Assembly: GCA_032433765.1 (NCBI GenBank)
Contig: JAVIAB010000124.1
Coordinates: 79,645,465-79,709,464, forward strand
Direction: 5' to 3'
Length of the DNA stretch: 64,000 bases
Origin: Megaustenia siamemsis
Taxonomy: Eukaryota; Mollusca; Gastropoda; Stylommatophora; Ariophantidae
Made by a program: the position numbers and the translations under genes. Position 1 is the stretch's first letter. Each line of letters begins with the position of its first letter. A model generated the notes under the pieces. That model had not been told where the DNA came from and searched no databases. It saw only the letters and a program-made list of their open reading frames with translations. This document shows positions 24,098 through 36,919 of the stretch, piece by piece.

Positions 24098-26625
24098 CAT
24101 CATCATCATTAGGTGCCATCTCCGCATCGAAGGTTGGCTACCATGGAGCGCCATTCCACTCAGTCTCTTGTTTTGATGGTGCAGATTGTCATAGGCTGAC
24201 TTGTCCATATTTTGATATTACTCGTCCATGTTAGTCTTGGTCTGCCTCTGCCTCTTTTACCTTGTATTTTCCCCTCTAATATTACTTTTATTAGACTGTT
24301 GTGTCTTTTAATATGACCAAAAAAAATATAATATTTGTCTTGCTCTAATTGTGTTTAGTAGTTCTTTTTTCACCCTTAGTCGTCCTAAAACTTCCTCGTT
24401 TGTTTTCTTTTCTTTCCATCCAATTCTACCTATTCTTCTGTAAATCCACATTGCAAAGGCCTCAATTTTCTGTTCTGTTTTCTGGTCTAATGTCCATGTT
24501 TCTGCTCCATACAGAAATATTGAGAAGATGTAACATTTTGCTATTCTTATTTTTAGCCCTGTTGTTATTTGTTTTGATGTTAGTATATTTTTCATGGCAT
24601 TAAAATTACTTTTTGCCATACCTATTCTTTTATTTATTTCAGTTGTACATTTTCCATCACTGGTTATAGTATGTCCCAGGCAGTTGTAGTTCTGAACTGA
24701 CTCTAGATGTATTCATGCAACTTTGATATTTAATTGTAGGTCTTGAGAATTTCATTTGTTTATGATCATAGTTTTAGTCTTTTTGATATTCATTTCTAGT
24801 CCATATTTCTTGCTTGTCATGTTTTTCACATTAAGCAATTGTTGTAGATCTTTAGGATTTTCCGCTAGTAGTACAGTATCATCAGCATATCTTAGGTTAT
24901 TGATTATCTTCCCATTAATGTTTAGGCCTGGCATCTCATTGATGTTTTTAAAGATTTGCTCAGTGTATAAATTGAACAAGTTTGGTGATAGGATGCATCC
25001 CTGTCTTACTCCTCTTTTTATATCAATGGGTGTAGAGTTCTCCTTGTTATATTTTATTATTGCTGTTTGTTCCCAGTACAAATTACATATTAGGCGTATG
25101 TCTGTGTCATCCAGATTTATATTTTTTAGGCAGTCTATAAGTTGATTATGGTGTATTCTATCAAATGCGTTGGTGTAGTCTATGAAGCAGGCATATATTG
25201 GTTTGTTTACTTCTATGTACTTTTCGATCAATGTCCTCATGCTGAATATGGCTTCTTTTGTCCCACTGTTTTTCCTGAATCCGAATTGCTGTTCATCTAA
25301 TTCATTATTAATTTTATTCTGAATCCTTCCTTGTATAACTTTTAGTAAAAGTTTGGTTACCTGGCTCATTAGGCTTATTGTTCTAAAATCGCTGCATTCA
25401 ACTGCACCATTCTTTTTAGGCAATGCAATAAAAGTTGATGTTTTTAGTTAATTTGGTATGTATCCTGTATGGTATATGTCATTGCATATGTCTGTGATCA
25501 CTTCAATTCCAAAATCTTCTAGTGCTTGTATCATCTCTATCTGTATATTGTCAGGTCCTGCTGCTTTTCCCTTTTTCATTGTTTTTATAGCTTTTTCTAC
25601 TTCAGATTTCAGGATTTTATAGCTGGATGTACATTTTATAAATGGTTTTTTGTCCCTTTCATCATGAAATAATTCTGTTATATATTCCTGCCATCCATCG
25701 ATTATATCTTTGTTGTCTGTTAGCATTCTTCCCTCTTTGTTTGCAATACATCCGTTTCCTGCAGCTTTTTTGTCTTTATTAGTCATTATTTTTTATTTCT
25801 GTGTGCATTCCTCTTAAATTTTGCTTACTTTCCATAATTTCGACTTCTATACATCTTTGGTTGAGCCAGTCTTCTTTTGCCTTTTTGCACATTTTTCGTA
25901 TTTCATTATCAATTTCCTTGTTTATAGCAGTGTTCTTTGCTTGTATTTTCTCTCTTCCATTTTTTCTAAAATGTTGTTAATGGGTAAGGTGATGCAGGAT
26001 TCTTGTATGCTGTTTTTATGCATTGCCATTTGGTTGTGACTTTTTCTTCAGTATTTTCTCTTCTGTACTGCTCAATCCCTTCTTCTAGCAGCTTCTGATA
26101 TGTGTTCTTTATTTGTACAGTATAAGTTTCTTCCACATCTTTCTGATTTAAAGCTGTTGTATCTGTTCTGGATTAGTATTTTGTTTCTTTTTCTTTAATT
26201 TGATTTTCATTTTAATCATTACAGGATTGTGATCTGAATTAATATCTGCTCCTGGGTAGGTTTTGGCTTTCTTGACGCTGTTCCGGAATCTGTCTTTTAT
26301 CATTATATAATCTATTTGATTCCTCTTTCCATCTCCAGGGCTTTTCCATGTGTATAATTTCCTTTTCTCTTGCTCAAAGTAGGTGTTACATATTATTAGC
26401 CTGTTTTCCTCACAAAATTGAAGTAATCTTTCTCCTCTGTTATTTCTTTTTCCTAAACCATGATTTCCTATAATGGTCTTATATCTGCCTTCTCCTACTT
26501 TTGCGTTCATGTCACACATTACAATCAAGATGTCTGTAGATTTCACTTGCTTCATAACTGTATTTAGATCCTCATAGTATGCTTCTATTTGTTCATTTGT
26601 ATAGTCTTGAGTAGGTGCGCATGTC
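24098..26625 (-). mobile_element. LINE-B, endonuclease-RT element (copy 2/3 boundary)
   Basis: Same 2.5-kb insertion as at 11141-13668, with the CCCAGAAT duplication at 26626-26633 on its right. The endonuclease is at 26625-26148, the RT at 25786-24752 with the same nonsense codon near 25448, and the C-terminal domain at 24619-24308. It spans the junction of tandem copies 2 and 3. Confidence 0.9.
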
Positions 26626-27418
26626 CCCAGAATACACTCAGAAATATACGCAGATGATCTGGCGTTATGGGCTAGCGAGGAAAGTATGTCGGTGGCTGGA
26701 TCTAGGATGCAAGATGCCATATGTGAACTTGAAAAATGGACGAACATCTAGTTCTTACGAATTAACGAAAAAAAAAACTACATATAAAATTTTCAGTCTA
26801 TCAAGAAAAACACTCTCTGCAAACTTGAAGATAAAAGACCATACACTCTCTATTGACAAAAACCCAACATATCTTAGCGTCACCATGAATCGTAGAATGA
26901 CTTGCAAAAATCTGATAGAGCAAGAAAAAAAGCCAGAAAACGAACTAATATTTTGAAGAAATTGGCAGGAACGGACTGGGGGGCAGACAGCAATATTTTG
27001 AAACGACTATATGTAGGAAGAGTCAGACCAGTTCTAGAGTATGGAGTCACATCCTGGGCTATGGCTTCCAAAATCACACCTTAGTAAAATTAACAGAACA
27101 CAGAACCAAGCTGCCCGTATCATCACTGCCATAGCTGATTATATGCACCAGGATCTGTAAACAAGAATCAAGGTCTAGAGACCTTACTCCATCTCTTCAC
27201 GGTGCCTCTAGTTACAAACTAACTAGTGTAGTCTGGACAAGCGAGTAGGGAATGAAAGGGAGGGCAACCCGGTATTCAAAATTGACTTGCTGAAGTCGGA
27301 TGTTTGCGGTCGAAAAGAGCAAACAAACCACAACATAGTGCATATCTGCCCACCAAAGGCATTTGTAAGGAACTTAGACAAAGATGGCTATCCAGCTTTA
27401 AGTAGTCATCAGATGAAC
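26626..27418 (+). mobile_element. Jockey-like LINE remnant (copy 3)
   Basis: Same as the remnants at 705 and 13669. Confidence 0.8.
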
Positions 27419-27419
27419 G

Positions 27420-27629
27420 ACAGAAAGAGAGAGGTGTGTTTACTGTCGCCACATTGTAATTTATTCGTAATTTATTGAACCTCGACATTTCACAGAAAGA
27501 GAGAGAGGGGTGTGTTTACTGTCGCCACATTGTAATTTATTGAACCTCGACATTTCACAGAAAGAGAGAGGTGTGTTTACAGTCGTCACATTGTAATTTA
27601 TTGAACCTCGACATTTCACAGAAAGTATC
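27420..27629. repeat. ~60-bp minisatellite, 3 units (copy 3, +11 bp)
   Basis: As in the other copies, but with an 11-bp duplication (cgtaatttatt) inside the first unit near 27,465. It is the clearest non-homopolymer difference seen between the tandem copies. Confidence 0.9.
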
Positions 27630-27642
27630 CCAATTCTGACTT

Positions 27643-27729
27643 ATGGAGACGAGAACAAGCAACAACTTGGCGGCAATAATCAAAGCTTGCATTGTGTTCT
27701 TGTTGGTTTCTGTCGTGCTTGCTTCAGAT
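27643..27729 (+). CDS. Candidate signal-peptide exon (copy 3)
   Basis: Identical to the two upstream copies. It is the closest to the cysteine-rich exon at 36920. The implied intron is about 9.2 kb and contains LINE-C, the expanded minisatellite, LINE-B(+) and LINE-D. Both exon ends are phase 0 (GAT before GTAAGT, and CAG before ATG). Of the three copies this is the likeliest functional first exon, by proximity only. Confidence 0.5.
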
Positions 27730-27944
27730 GTAAGTTTGTTGTGTTCGGGCCTCATGATGGAATGTTATGTGTATTATCAATGTCTGTGAGGGTGTCAATG
27801 TGTGTAAGGTTTCTTATTTTGATAGGAGTATGTGTTTACAACCTAGTACATATATTCAGCTCTATTGATGAACGCAGTAAAGTGATGCTACATTTAAATG
27901 AGAATTGTAGAAAATACTCAACTCAGGGGTTATCACCCACTTTA

Positions 27945-28139
27945 TACTGGATCAGGTGAGATACATTCTGATAACAGATAAGTTATTTTATCTCGGGTCA
28001 TCATAAACTGGAGAGGAATAGGTCTAATTCTAGATAGAGGGCGAGGAACAATCGTGATAAGCTTTCTAACATTGTCTAATCGTGTCCTGTTAGTTAAATT
28101 GACTGGAGCACAATTGACTGTAATCATATACAAGTTTAT
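27945..28139 (+). mobile_element. LINE endonuclease fragment (copy 3)
   Basis: Same inert fragment as at 2013 and 14977. Confidence 0.6.
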
Positions 28140-28372
28140 TCACTAACAACAGACATCACGGACGAAGTATTTGTATATTTTATAACGAGTTTATTCTGTC
28201 TCTAGAACACTTTCAGCTACATGAGATTGCTTACTTCTTGGAAATGTCAGTATGTTGCTGTCTTGTTTATGTTTTCGGTCATCTTTGCCTTCCAGCGTCG
28301 AGAAATGATAGAATATTAGTTTTGTTCACCACACACACTGACGCTCTTATTTCACTTACCTAGCTCTTGTGA

Positions 28373-29210
28373 GATTATTTTAAGATCCATAAGGGACATG
28401 CCTGGAATAACAATTGGAGGCCACAATAAAAATAATCTAAGGTATGCTGATGATACAGTCTTAATCGCTAAGAGTGACAAGAAATGTTGGACATTATAGT
28501 GAAAGAAATAAAAAATAAAGGACTCAGCCTTAATAGTAAAAAGTCAGAGGTAATGGTAACAACAAAGAAAAAGACATCACCTCAGTGCAAAATAAAGACA
28601 AGTGGAACAATATTAAAACAGGTAAATGAATTTAAATATTTGGGAACTTTGTTAACCTCAGACAGAAGATGTACAAAAAAGGTGAGATGCAGAATGGCTC
28701 AGGCAAAAGCAGCTTTCCAAAAAAAAAAAAAATGAGGAAGATACTATGCAATCCATTTTTGACAATAGAAACAAGAAAAAGAGTTCTTAAATGTTATGTA
28801 GAGCCAGTCTTAACATATGGATGCGAATCATGGACAATAGGACAACAGACAAGAAAACCACTGGTGTCTGTAGAAATGTGGTTTTACAGAAGAATGTTGA
28901 GAGTACCATGGACAGCTAAGAAGAGTAATGAAGATGTTCTGAGAGAGGTCAAAGCAAAAAGAGAGCTAATTTCCAATATTAGGAAGAAACAATCATCATT
29001 TTTTGGCCATGTAATGAGAAGAGAACAAATGGAAAAATTGAGGGACGAAGAGATAGAGGGAAGCAAAGAGAAAAAAATAACAGACGGCTTAAGAGAATGG
29101 CTTGGCAGAAGGTCAACAACAGAAATGATAAATAGCTGCCGAGATCTAAAGTTGTGGAGAGACATGATCACCTACGCCAGTAGGCCCAGTACTTGATGAT
29201 GAAGACGATA
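28373..29210 (+). mobile_element. LINE-C insertion (copy 3, frameshifted)
   Basis: Same insertion, but the poly-A run near 28,720 is 14 A instead of 15. This breaks the frame that stays open in copies 1 and 2: the first part ends at 28735 and the rest continues in another frame. Target duplications flank it at 28365-28372 and 29211-29218. Confidence 0.87.
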
Positions 29211-29218
29211 TCTTGTGA

Positions 29219-32200
29219 TGTTTTCCTCTGCTTCTTTTCCATAAGATTAAACTGGTGACATATATAGACTTAAGTGTTCACTTGGATGACATATTCACTT
29301 GTTCTCTGTATGATCGATGTGCATGTAATCTGTTTCAATCTGTCTATTCTCATGGCTAACACGTCACTTGTAGCATCTAATGTTTAACTACTTAGTCGTA
29401 AATATTTCGTGTTTGGGACGCCATCTTTAACTGGCCAATAGTTTAGGAATAAAAGCATTTATGTGCCATGAGGATGGAAGAATGTTAACATCACATTTAC
29501 GGGGACTTTTACGCAATATGGCGGATTGAAGGTATGAATCATTGAGGCTCTGTCTGAAAAGTGATCATTGTTTCAGTTTCCTCATATTCCAAGTCCGGCT
29601 TGCTGCCGGATCTATGCACACCGTGAGCTGTGTATTTCATTCGGATCGTGTTTCGATAATCTGATTATTAATGATAAATGATGATATCGTATGACGAAGT
29701 ACATTATTGCTGTGTTCACTTTTTGTGTCGCTTGGTCTTACGTACTTTGGCGTGTGCTGTATCTGCTATAATGGAGACTGCAGCTCCCTTTCTTTATTTG
29801 GATCCTTCAATTTTATGAGATGTTGTTTCAGATGGTTCCACTGGCACTGGCGGTTGAACAATTATGGATTTTAATTCGTTTCCAGTGATACCGGGGCCTT
29901 CGATTAACCATAACCTTGACATTTACCAGTCATCTTCATAACTCAAACCTTGATACAAACAAAACAATATAATAAAATACAAAAGTGTATGTGACAGCTT
30001 TACATGGAACTAAACAGAATGGTGTACCTGAGTCTTCATGAGTACATTGAGCAGAACAAACAGGAAATAAAACAATTAATAAAATATGTGACATTGTAGC
30101 GAAGTTCAGAACTGATGTCCTCTCACGCGGTGTGATAGCGACCGCACTAAGACTAAGACACTGTCAGGCGTGTAAATGAAAGGCACTAAGTGGACACCGT
30201 ATAGCGAACTAGTTCTGCACTTGAAAAAAACGTGGGTTAGGAAGGTGTTAATCGAATAGAAAGGAAGGAAAGAAAGTAGAAGGGGATATTAGAGAGAGGG
30301 ATTTAAAAAGAGTTTCTTAAAGAGAGGAATTTAAAAAGAGTTTGTTCCCTTTGTATTTAAAAGAAAAACTAGCTGTGGGATATGGAACAGAGGAACATGG
30401 GATTAAGCTAGAGATCTGCTGGCGGTGTGTGTGTGTGTGGCGAGGGGGGGGGCATAGTTGAGGTAGTTGAAGTGAGCGGTAACTGGTGTGCTGGCATCGC
30501 GAGAGATGTACAAAAATCTCACGAAACTTATTTAATATTTCACATATAGGCCTCTTATTTGACAAAACTAACAACATATATCAAATTCAGCGAAACACAC
30601 ATGAATCCTTCCTTGATCTATAGAACATCTTAAGGGAAAATAACATGAAAGCTTTCCAGCACAAAAATCTCTGCTTCTATATTTATGGTTGAAAGTGCTG
30701 GGGTGGTTCCGTACCAACAAGTCTTTAAGTTGCCATCGTTTGAAGGTAACCAGAGAGTGAAAGGTCGGGAGGTTGGGGGGGGGGGTATGAGATGGGAGAA
30801 GAGAGCAGGATTAGTAAGTGGCGATTCACATGGGGCTAAGTTAGGAGTGTGGTAGGTAACAGCGAGAACAGTTCTACCTGAAGTGGGATGTGTTGGCGAT
30901 GGACGCCTCATGGGAAATGGTGAGAAACCTGCTGAAGGTCGTCCTATAGGACCCGTACGGGATAAAATTGGCGACTAAAGAAGTCTGGCTTAGGTGATTC
31001 TAGGGGAAGAAGTCATCGTCCTCATCAGACAGTAGACGGACACGGAGGAGCTGAAAACATGAGTTGAATTAAAGTGTTTCGTTGAAGAAGGAGACAGAAC
31101 CGTTTGCTGTCTAGTGTCCATTTAGCTCCTATCATTTACACTATCGACCGCGTCTTAGACTTACATTAGACGCAGGTAAAAGTTAGGCTGTCCCATTTGG
31201 ACCACACTCATTTTAGAACATAAATTTCCTAGATGATGACAGTCGCATCATTGTAGTAGATATGTATATATACTCTTCATTTAAAAAAAAATGTATATCA
31301 AAAAGTTCACGAATGAAGGCTTTTTGTGTAATGATTATATAATATTTCTGTATAAATAGAGTAACATGCAAAAAAAGTTGGAATGAGGAATAAAAGCAAA
31401 TACAAAATAGAGGAAAGGAATTCATAACGCAGCGGTTCTCACACCACGTGAGAAGACATCATTTCTGACACTTGTTACACTACTCGATTTGTATTCATTG
31501 TTTTGTTTCATATTTTGTTTGCACAAAGCACTAATGAAGACTTTGATTGAAAAATTCGGTTTTGTTGTTTTTAAGACGTAAAACTCTAACACACCCCTTT
31601 GTATTATTGTTGGTTTAAATTATTGTCTCTTTTCTGAAGTCAGATATTTTTGCATGATTACACGTTATATTACATATTCGTGTTTATTCCTGATTTGATG
31701 TAAGACACTGAAGAAATCTGGTCGGCAATTTGACGAGACATTTTCGAGCCCATATTAAGAAGCTAATAAGACCTCTGAGATAATATAAATGTCCAGTGTC
31801 CGACTTTACTTGTAGCCGGATAATACTCAATATCAACAAAATGTCAAACTCTCTTAACAATATGGATAACGTTCGATGCACTTAATGTTCTTCATAAACT
31901 CCAGAAATCATCTTCAGCGAATATTCTCACAAGACACATTTAACATCAAAGTCTAAAGTCCTGCCCACAAGGAATTCATTACAGAATTCCTCATTGTAGA
32001 ACATCACAACTGTGTCTCCATTTCATTAAATAAAACTCTCAAAAATATTTGTTGTTGTAATTATCATCTTTACTTGACACTGACAGGAAGATTACAGTAA
32101 TATAGCGAAAGTATAAGAAGTTTACTGTACACAAATATATGTCAAATCGAGTAGAAAGACGGCGTAAAATGGATATAAAGTTGAAGAAAATTAAGACAAA

Positions 32201-32256
32201 AACGAACGAAAGACAAACGGGAATAGTGAAATAGGAATGGTTGAACGTTAGCAATC
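29219..32256. other. Unit intergenic DNA (copy 3), no gene recognised
   Basis: Equivalent to 3288-6326. No supported gene. Confidence 0.7.
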
Positions 32257-34066
32257 GACAAACATGGTGACAGGAGGCGACAAACGTGGTGACAGGAGGC
32301 GACAAACGTGGTGACAGGAGGCGACAAACGTGGTGACAGGAGGCGACAAACGTGGTGACAGGAGGCGACAAACACAGTGATAGCTTGTTACAAACATGGT
32401 GACAGCTGGCGACAAACATGGTGACAGCATGCGACAAACATGGAGACAGCTGGCGACAAACATGGTGACAGCTGGCGACAAACATGGAGACAGCTGGCGA
32501 CAATCATGGTGACTGCAGGCGGTGAACGTAGTGACAGCAAGAGACAATCATGGCGACAGCAGGCGACAAACGTGGTGACAACATGTGACAAACATGGCGA
32601 CATCCATGTCGACTGCTGGCGACAAACATTATGACAGCATGTGACAAACATGGCGACAAACATTATGACAGCATGTGACAAACATGGCGACAAACATGTC
32701 AATAGCAGGCGACAAACATGTTGAAAGAAGGCGACAAATATTGTGACAGAAGGCGACAAACATGGCGACAAACATGTTGAAAGAAGGCGACAAACATGGC
32801 GTCAGCAGGCGACAAACATGGCGTCAGCAGGCGGCAAACATGGCGACAGCAGGCGACACACATGTCGACAGCAGGCGACAAACACGGCGACAGCAAGCGG
32901 CAAACATGGCGACAAACATGTTCAAAGAAGGCGACAAACATGGCGGCAGCAGGCGATAAACATAGCGACAGCAGGCGGCAAACAGGGCGACAAACATGTC
33001 GACAGAAGGCGACAAACATAGCGACAGCAGGCGGCAAACATGGCGACAAACATGTCGACAGAAGGCGACAAACATGGCGACAAACATGTCGAAAGAAGGC
33101 GACAAACATGGCGACAAACATGTCGACAGAAGGCGACAAACATAGCGACATCAGGCGGCAAACATGGCGACAAACATGTCGACAGAAGGCGACAAACATG
33201 GCGACAAACATGTCGAAAGAAGGCGACAAACATGTCGAAAGAAGGCGACAAACATGTCGACAGCAGGAGGCAATCATGGCGACAGCAGGCGACAAACATT
33301 TTGACAAACATGTCGACAGAAGGTGACAAACATGGCGACAAACATGTCGACAGAAGGCGACAAACATGGAGACAGAAGGTGACAAACATGGCGACAAACA
33401 TGTCGACAGAAGGTGACAAACATGGCGACAAACATGTCGACAGAAGGCGACAAACATGGCGACGGAAGGTGACAAACATGGCGACAAACATGTCGACAGA
33501 AGGTGACAAACATGGCGACAGAAGGTGACAAACATGGCGACAAACATGTCGACAGAAGGCGACAAACATGGCGACAGAAGGTGACAAACATGGCGACAAA
33601 CATGTCGACAGAAGGTGACAAACATGGCGACAAACATGTCGACAGAAGGTGACAAACATGGCGACAAACATGGCGACAGAAGGTGACAAACATGGCGACA
33701 AACATGGCGACAGAAGGTGACAAACATGGCGACAAACATGTCGACAGAAGGTGACAAACATGGCGACAAACATGTCGACAGAAGGTGACAAACATGGCGA
33801 CAAACATGGCGACAGAAGGTGACAAACATGGCGACAAACATGTCGACAGAAGGTGACAAACATGGCGACAAACATGTCGACAGAAGGCGACAAACATGGC
33901 GACAAAAATGTCAACAGAAGGCGACAAACATGGCGACAAACATGTCGACAGAAGGCGACAAACATGTCGACAGAATGCGACAAACAAGGCGACAAACATG
34001 TCGACAGAATGCGACAAACAAGGCGACAAACATGTCGACAGAATGCGACAAACAAGGCGACAAACA
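32257..34066. repeat. 22/34-bp minisatellite, expanded (copy 3)
   Basis: About 1.8 kb compared with 1.26 kb in copies 1 and 2. The first ~1,250 bp follow the other copies. The extra part is homogeneous, made of 34-bp units (gacagaaggtgacaaacatg plus gcgacaaacatgtc), and ends in a distinct subvariant (gacagaatgcgacaaacaag, three times). Beyond it lies DNA unrelated to the unit. Low-complexity open frames of up to 424 codons occur on the minus strand and are not genes. Confidence 0.95.
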
Positions 34067-34449
34067 GACGGGAAAGGAGTGAGGAGTGACCAGAGTGAGG
34101 TCTTGTTGGGCCTGTTGTAAACAGATCTTTTATTTCAGATCCGGAGTTTGAGATGGAGGGACCAGCCTGTAATTTGTGAAAGTTAACGTGAAACATTAAT
34201 GAGGGCGTTCATAGACTTATATAATAAGGCAGCATGCCGGACTTGGAATATGAGGAAACTGCAACAAGGAACATTTTTCAGGCACATCCCTTAACAGCTC
34301 CTGCCGCCTATCCATCATAATGACCAGAAGTTCACCTTTATTAACTTCATTTGGATACTCAGGAATACTTCTTCTTCTCTTGCTCGTATGCCTTTCAGCG
34401 TCGAAGGGAAATATAATTTGCCGTATTTTGCTGTCCGGTTCTCCTCTGC
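34067..34449. other. DNA after the tandem array, with a splice-acceptor-like site
   Basis: A pyrimidine-rich tract ending in AG (gatcttttatttcag) lies at 34124-34138. The next in-frame GT is 30 bp later, which would give a phase-neutral mini-exon between the signal and cystine-knot exons, but its donor (GTAATT) is weak. A minus-strand open frame at 34217-34477 (86 codons) contains the 32-bp segment shared, inverted, with 3644-3675. No family was recognised for it. Confidence 0.35.
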
Positions 34450-36158
34450 TCACAGAATAAAGCACACAGAAATGCACAAATAAATAAAGAGAATGACTAA
34501 TACAAATGAAAAAGCTACAGGAGTGATGTATTTCAAATAAAGAAGGAAGAATGCAAACAAACAGTAAAGATATAAATAATAGATGGCAGGAAATATAACA
34601 TAATTATTTCATGCTGAAAGAGACAAAAAGCCAATTAAAAAATGTAATTCAAGCTATACAATCTTAAAATATGAGGTGGAAAAGCTATAAAAACAATGAA
34701 AAAAGGAAAAGCAGCAGATCCTGACAATATACATATAGAGATGATACAGACACTAGAAGATTTTGGCATTGAAGCGATCACAGACATGCAACGACATATA
34801 GGATACATACCAAATGAACTAAAAACATCAACGTTCATTGCATTGCCTAAAAAGAATGGTGCGGTTAAGTGCAGTGATTTTAGAACAATAAGTCTAATGA
34901 AGCAGGTAACAAAAATCTTACCATAAGTTATGCAAGGAAGGATATAGAATAAAATCAATACTAAATTAGATGAGCCGCAATTTGGATTTAGGAAAACGCT
35001 GGGACCAAAAAAAACCATATTCTGCATGAGAAAATTAATCGAAAAGTACACAGAAATAAAGAAACCAATATATGCCTTCTTCATAGACTACACCAAAGCT
35101 TTTGATAGAATACACCATAAACAACTTATAGAGTGCCTAAAGGATATACATCTAGATGACACGGGCATACGACTAATATGTAATTTATACTGGGAGCGAA
35201 CAGGAATAATAAAATACAACAAAGAGAACTCTACAGCCATTGATATAAAAAGAGGAATAAGACAGGGATGCATCCTATCACCAAGCTTGTTCAATCTATA
35301 CACTGAGCAAATCTTTAAAAACATCATAGAGATGCAAGGCCTAAACTATTAATGGAAAGATAATCAATAACCTAAGATATGGTGATGATACTGCATCACT
35401 AGCAGAAAATCCTAAACATCTACAACAATTACTTAATGTATTAAACATTATAAGCAGTAAATATGGATCAGATATGAACATCAAAAAGACTAAAACTATG
35501 ATCATAAGCAAAGATAATACTCAAAACCTACAAGTGGATATCAAATATGAAGGAATAGACCTGGAGACAGTTCAGCGCTACAACTAATTTGGACATACTA
35601 TAACCAGTGATGAAAAATGTAAAACTGAAATTAGCATAAGAATAGGAATGACAAAAAGTAATTTTGATGCCATGACAAGTATACTAACATTAAAACAAAT
35701 AACACCAGGGCTAAAACTAAGAATAGCAAAAAGTTATAACTTCTCAATATTCCTATATGGTCTAGAAACATGGACATTATGAAAAAAAAACAGAACCGAA
35801 AATTGAAATGTGGATTTATAGAAGAATAGGTAGAATTGGATGGAAAGAAAAGAGAAATAATAATGAAGTTTTAAAACAACTAAAAATGAAAAGATCACTA
35901 CTAAACACAATTAGAACAAGATAAATGAAATTCTTGGGGCATGTTAAAAGACACAACAGCCTACTAAAACTAATATTGGAAGGGAAAATACTACTAATAA
36001 TAAAAGTAATAGAGACAGAACAATACTAACATGGACGAGTAACATCAAAAGATGGAAAAGAAAGCCTATAATAACATGCACCATCAAAGCAAGAGGCAGA
36101 GAGGAATGGCATCCATGGCAGTCGATCTTTGATGCGGAGACGGCACTCGATGATGATA
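34450..36158 (+). mobile_element. LINE-B family copy, plus strand, degraded
   Basis: Collinear with LINE-B from its linker to its 3' end. It shows MKKGKAADPDNIHIEMIQ, FIALPKKNGAVKCSDFRTIS, FFIDYTKAFDRIHHKQ, GIRQGCILSPSLF and then, in other frames, RYGDDTAS where the catalytic YADD is expected (A to G change) and the C-terminal FLGHVKRH. It ends with gatgatgat at ~36158. It has many stops and frameshifts and is older than the LINE-B insertion in the tandem unit. It is useful as a reference: it lacks the RT nonsense codon seen there. Confidence 0.85.
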
Positions 36159-36159
36159 T

Positions 36160-36815
36160 TCGCCTCTGCTGCTGTTATGTTTCTTTCTTAATGCTTCTAA
36201 TATTTCGTCAATCCATCTTTTTAGTTGTCTACCCTTGTGTCTGTGTTCTCGCAACGTTTATTTAAAGCTCTTTGTATTGTGTTTTGAACACTCTGCTGTG
36301 TCACGTGGACAAACCATTTTATCTGTTGTTTCTTTATATATTTTATGGCGGGGGTTATTCCTAACTGATTTCTTAGTTCATAATTTCTAATCTGATCTCT
36401 CAGGCTGTTCCTTCTATTCAACACATTTCATCCCCGCAGAGGTTATTTTTCTTATGAAACAACATTCTTGCATCCAGAGTCTAGGACTGGCATTGGTAGC
36501 ACTTCGTTGGGATGAACATTGTATTGTAAAGTGCCCGTTTTATCTCTAGTTACTTTCTTGTTGGACAATAGTAGTAATAGCTGTCTGATGATTTGACAAG
36601 CTTTGTTGCATCTTGAGTCTACCTCGGCTGTTTTTGAGTTGTCGTTTGTTATCACCAAACATCTTAGGTATTTGAATTCTTCAAATTCCTACTAGTTTTA
36701 GTTGTCTGCCTTCTATAGTTATGCTGATGTTCTATTTCTCTTTTGCGACATTCATGACTTCTGTTTTGTTTATGTTGATTTTCATGTTGCATTTTGTGCC
36801 TGTGCTGTCGAGTTT
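36160..36815 (-). mobile_element. LINE-D, RT C-terminal fragment
   Basis: The minus strand reads KTEVMNVAKEK, a stop, NISITIEGRQLKLV, then in a shifted frame LVITNDNSKTAEVDSRCNK, and LRDQIRNYELRNQLGITPAI, IKKQQIKWFVHVTQQS and RWIDEI-like ends. This is the thumb and C-terminal part of a LINE RT (VDSR, KKQQIKWFGH signatures), a lineage different from B and C. It has several stops. It adjoins LINE-B(+) tail to tail and ends about 100 bp upstream of the cystine-knot exon. Confidence 0.7.
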
Positions 36816-36919
36816 ATTTAAATACGCTCAGGAATACGCTAGTTAAATATGCGATATATGTGAAATTAAAGACAATAAAGATTCAGTTTCATTTTACCGC
36901 ACATTCGTTTATTGGACAG

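Larger units (their letters stand above)
12965..25921. repeat. Tandem 12.96-kb unit, copy 2
   Basis: Second complete copy, directly adjoining copy 1 with no spacer. It carries the same ordered parts: LINE-B 5' part, Jockey-like remnant, 3-unit minisatellite, signal-peptide exon candidate, LINE-C, 22/34-bp minisatellite, LINE-B2, LINE-C fragment, 50-bp minisatellite, TAA repeat and LINE-B 3' part. LINE-B crosses both junctions intact, so the junctions themselves are not marked by any break. Confidence 0.95.
25922..33510. repeat. Tandem 12.96-kb unit, partial copy 3
   Basis: The third copy covers about 58% of the unit. It differs from copy 2 by an 11-bp insertion in the 3-unit minisatellite near 27,465 and by one A fewer in the LINE-C poly-A run near 28,720. 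Identity to the unit is lost inside the 22/34-bp minisatellite around 33,510, where copies 1 and 2 run into unique DNA but copy 3 continues for another ~550 bp of repeats. The 3' 42% of the unit (LINE-B2, 50-bp minisatellite and the rest) does not follow. Confidence 0.93.

Noticed and set aside
32922..34196. 424-codon minus-strand frame with Cys/His-rich repeats suggestive of zinc binding
   Set aside because: It arises from the 22/34-bp minisatellite. Cys and His recur with the repeat in every array copy and in more than one frame.
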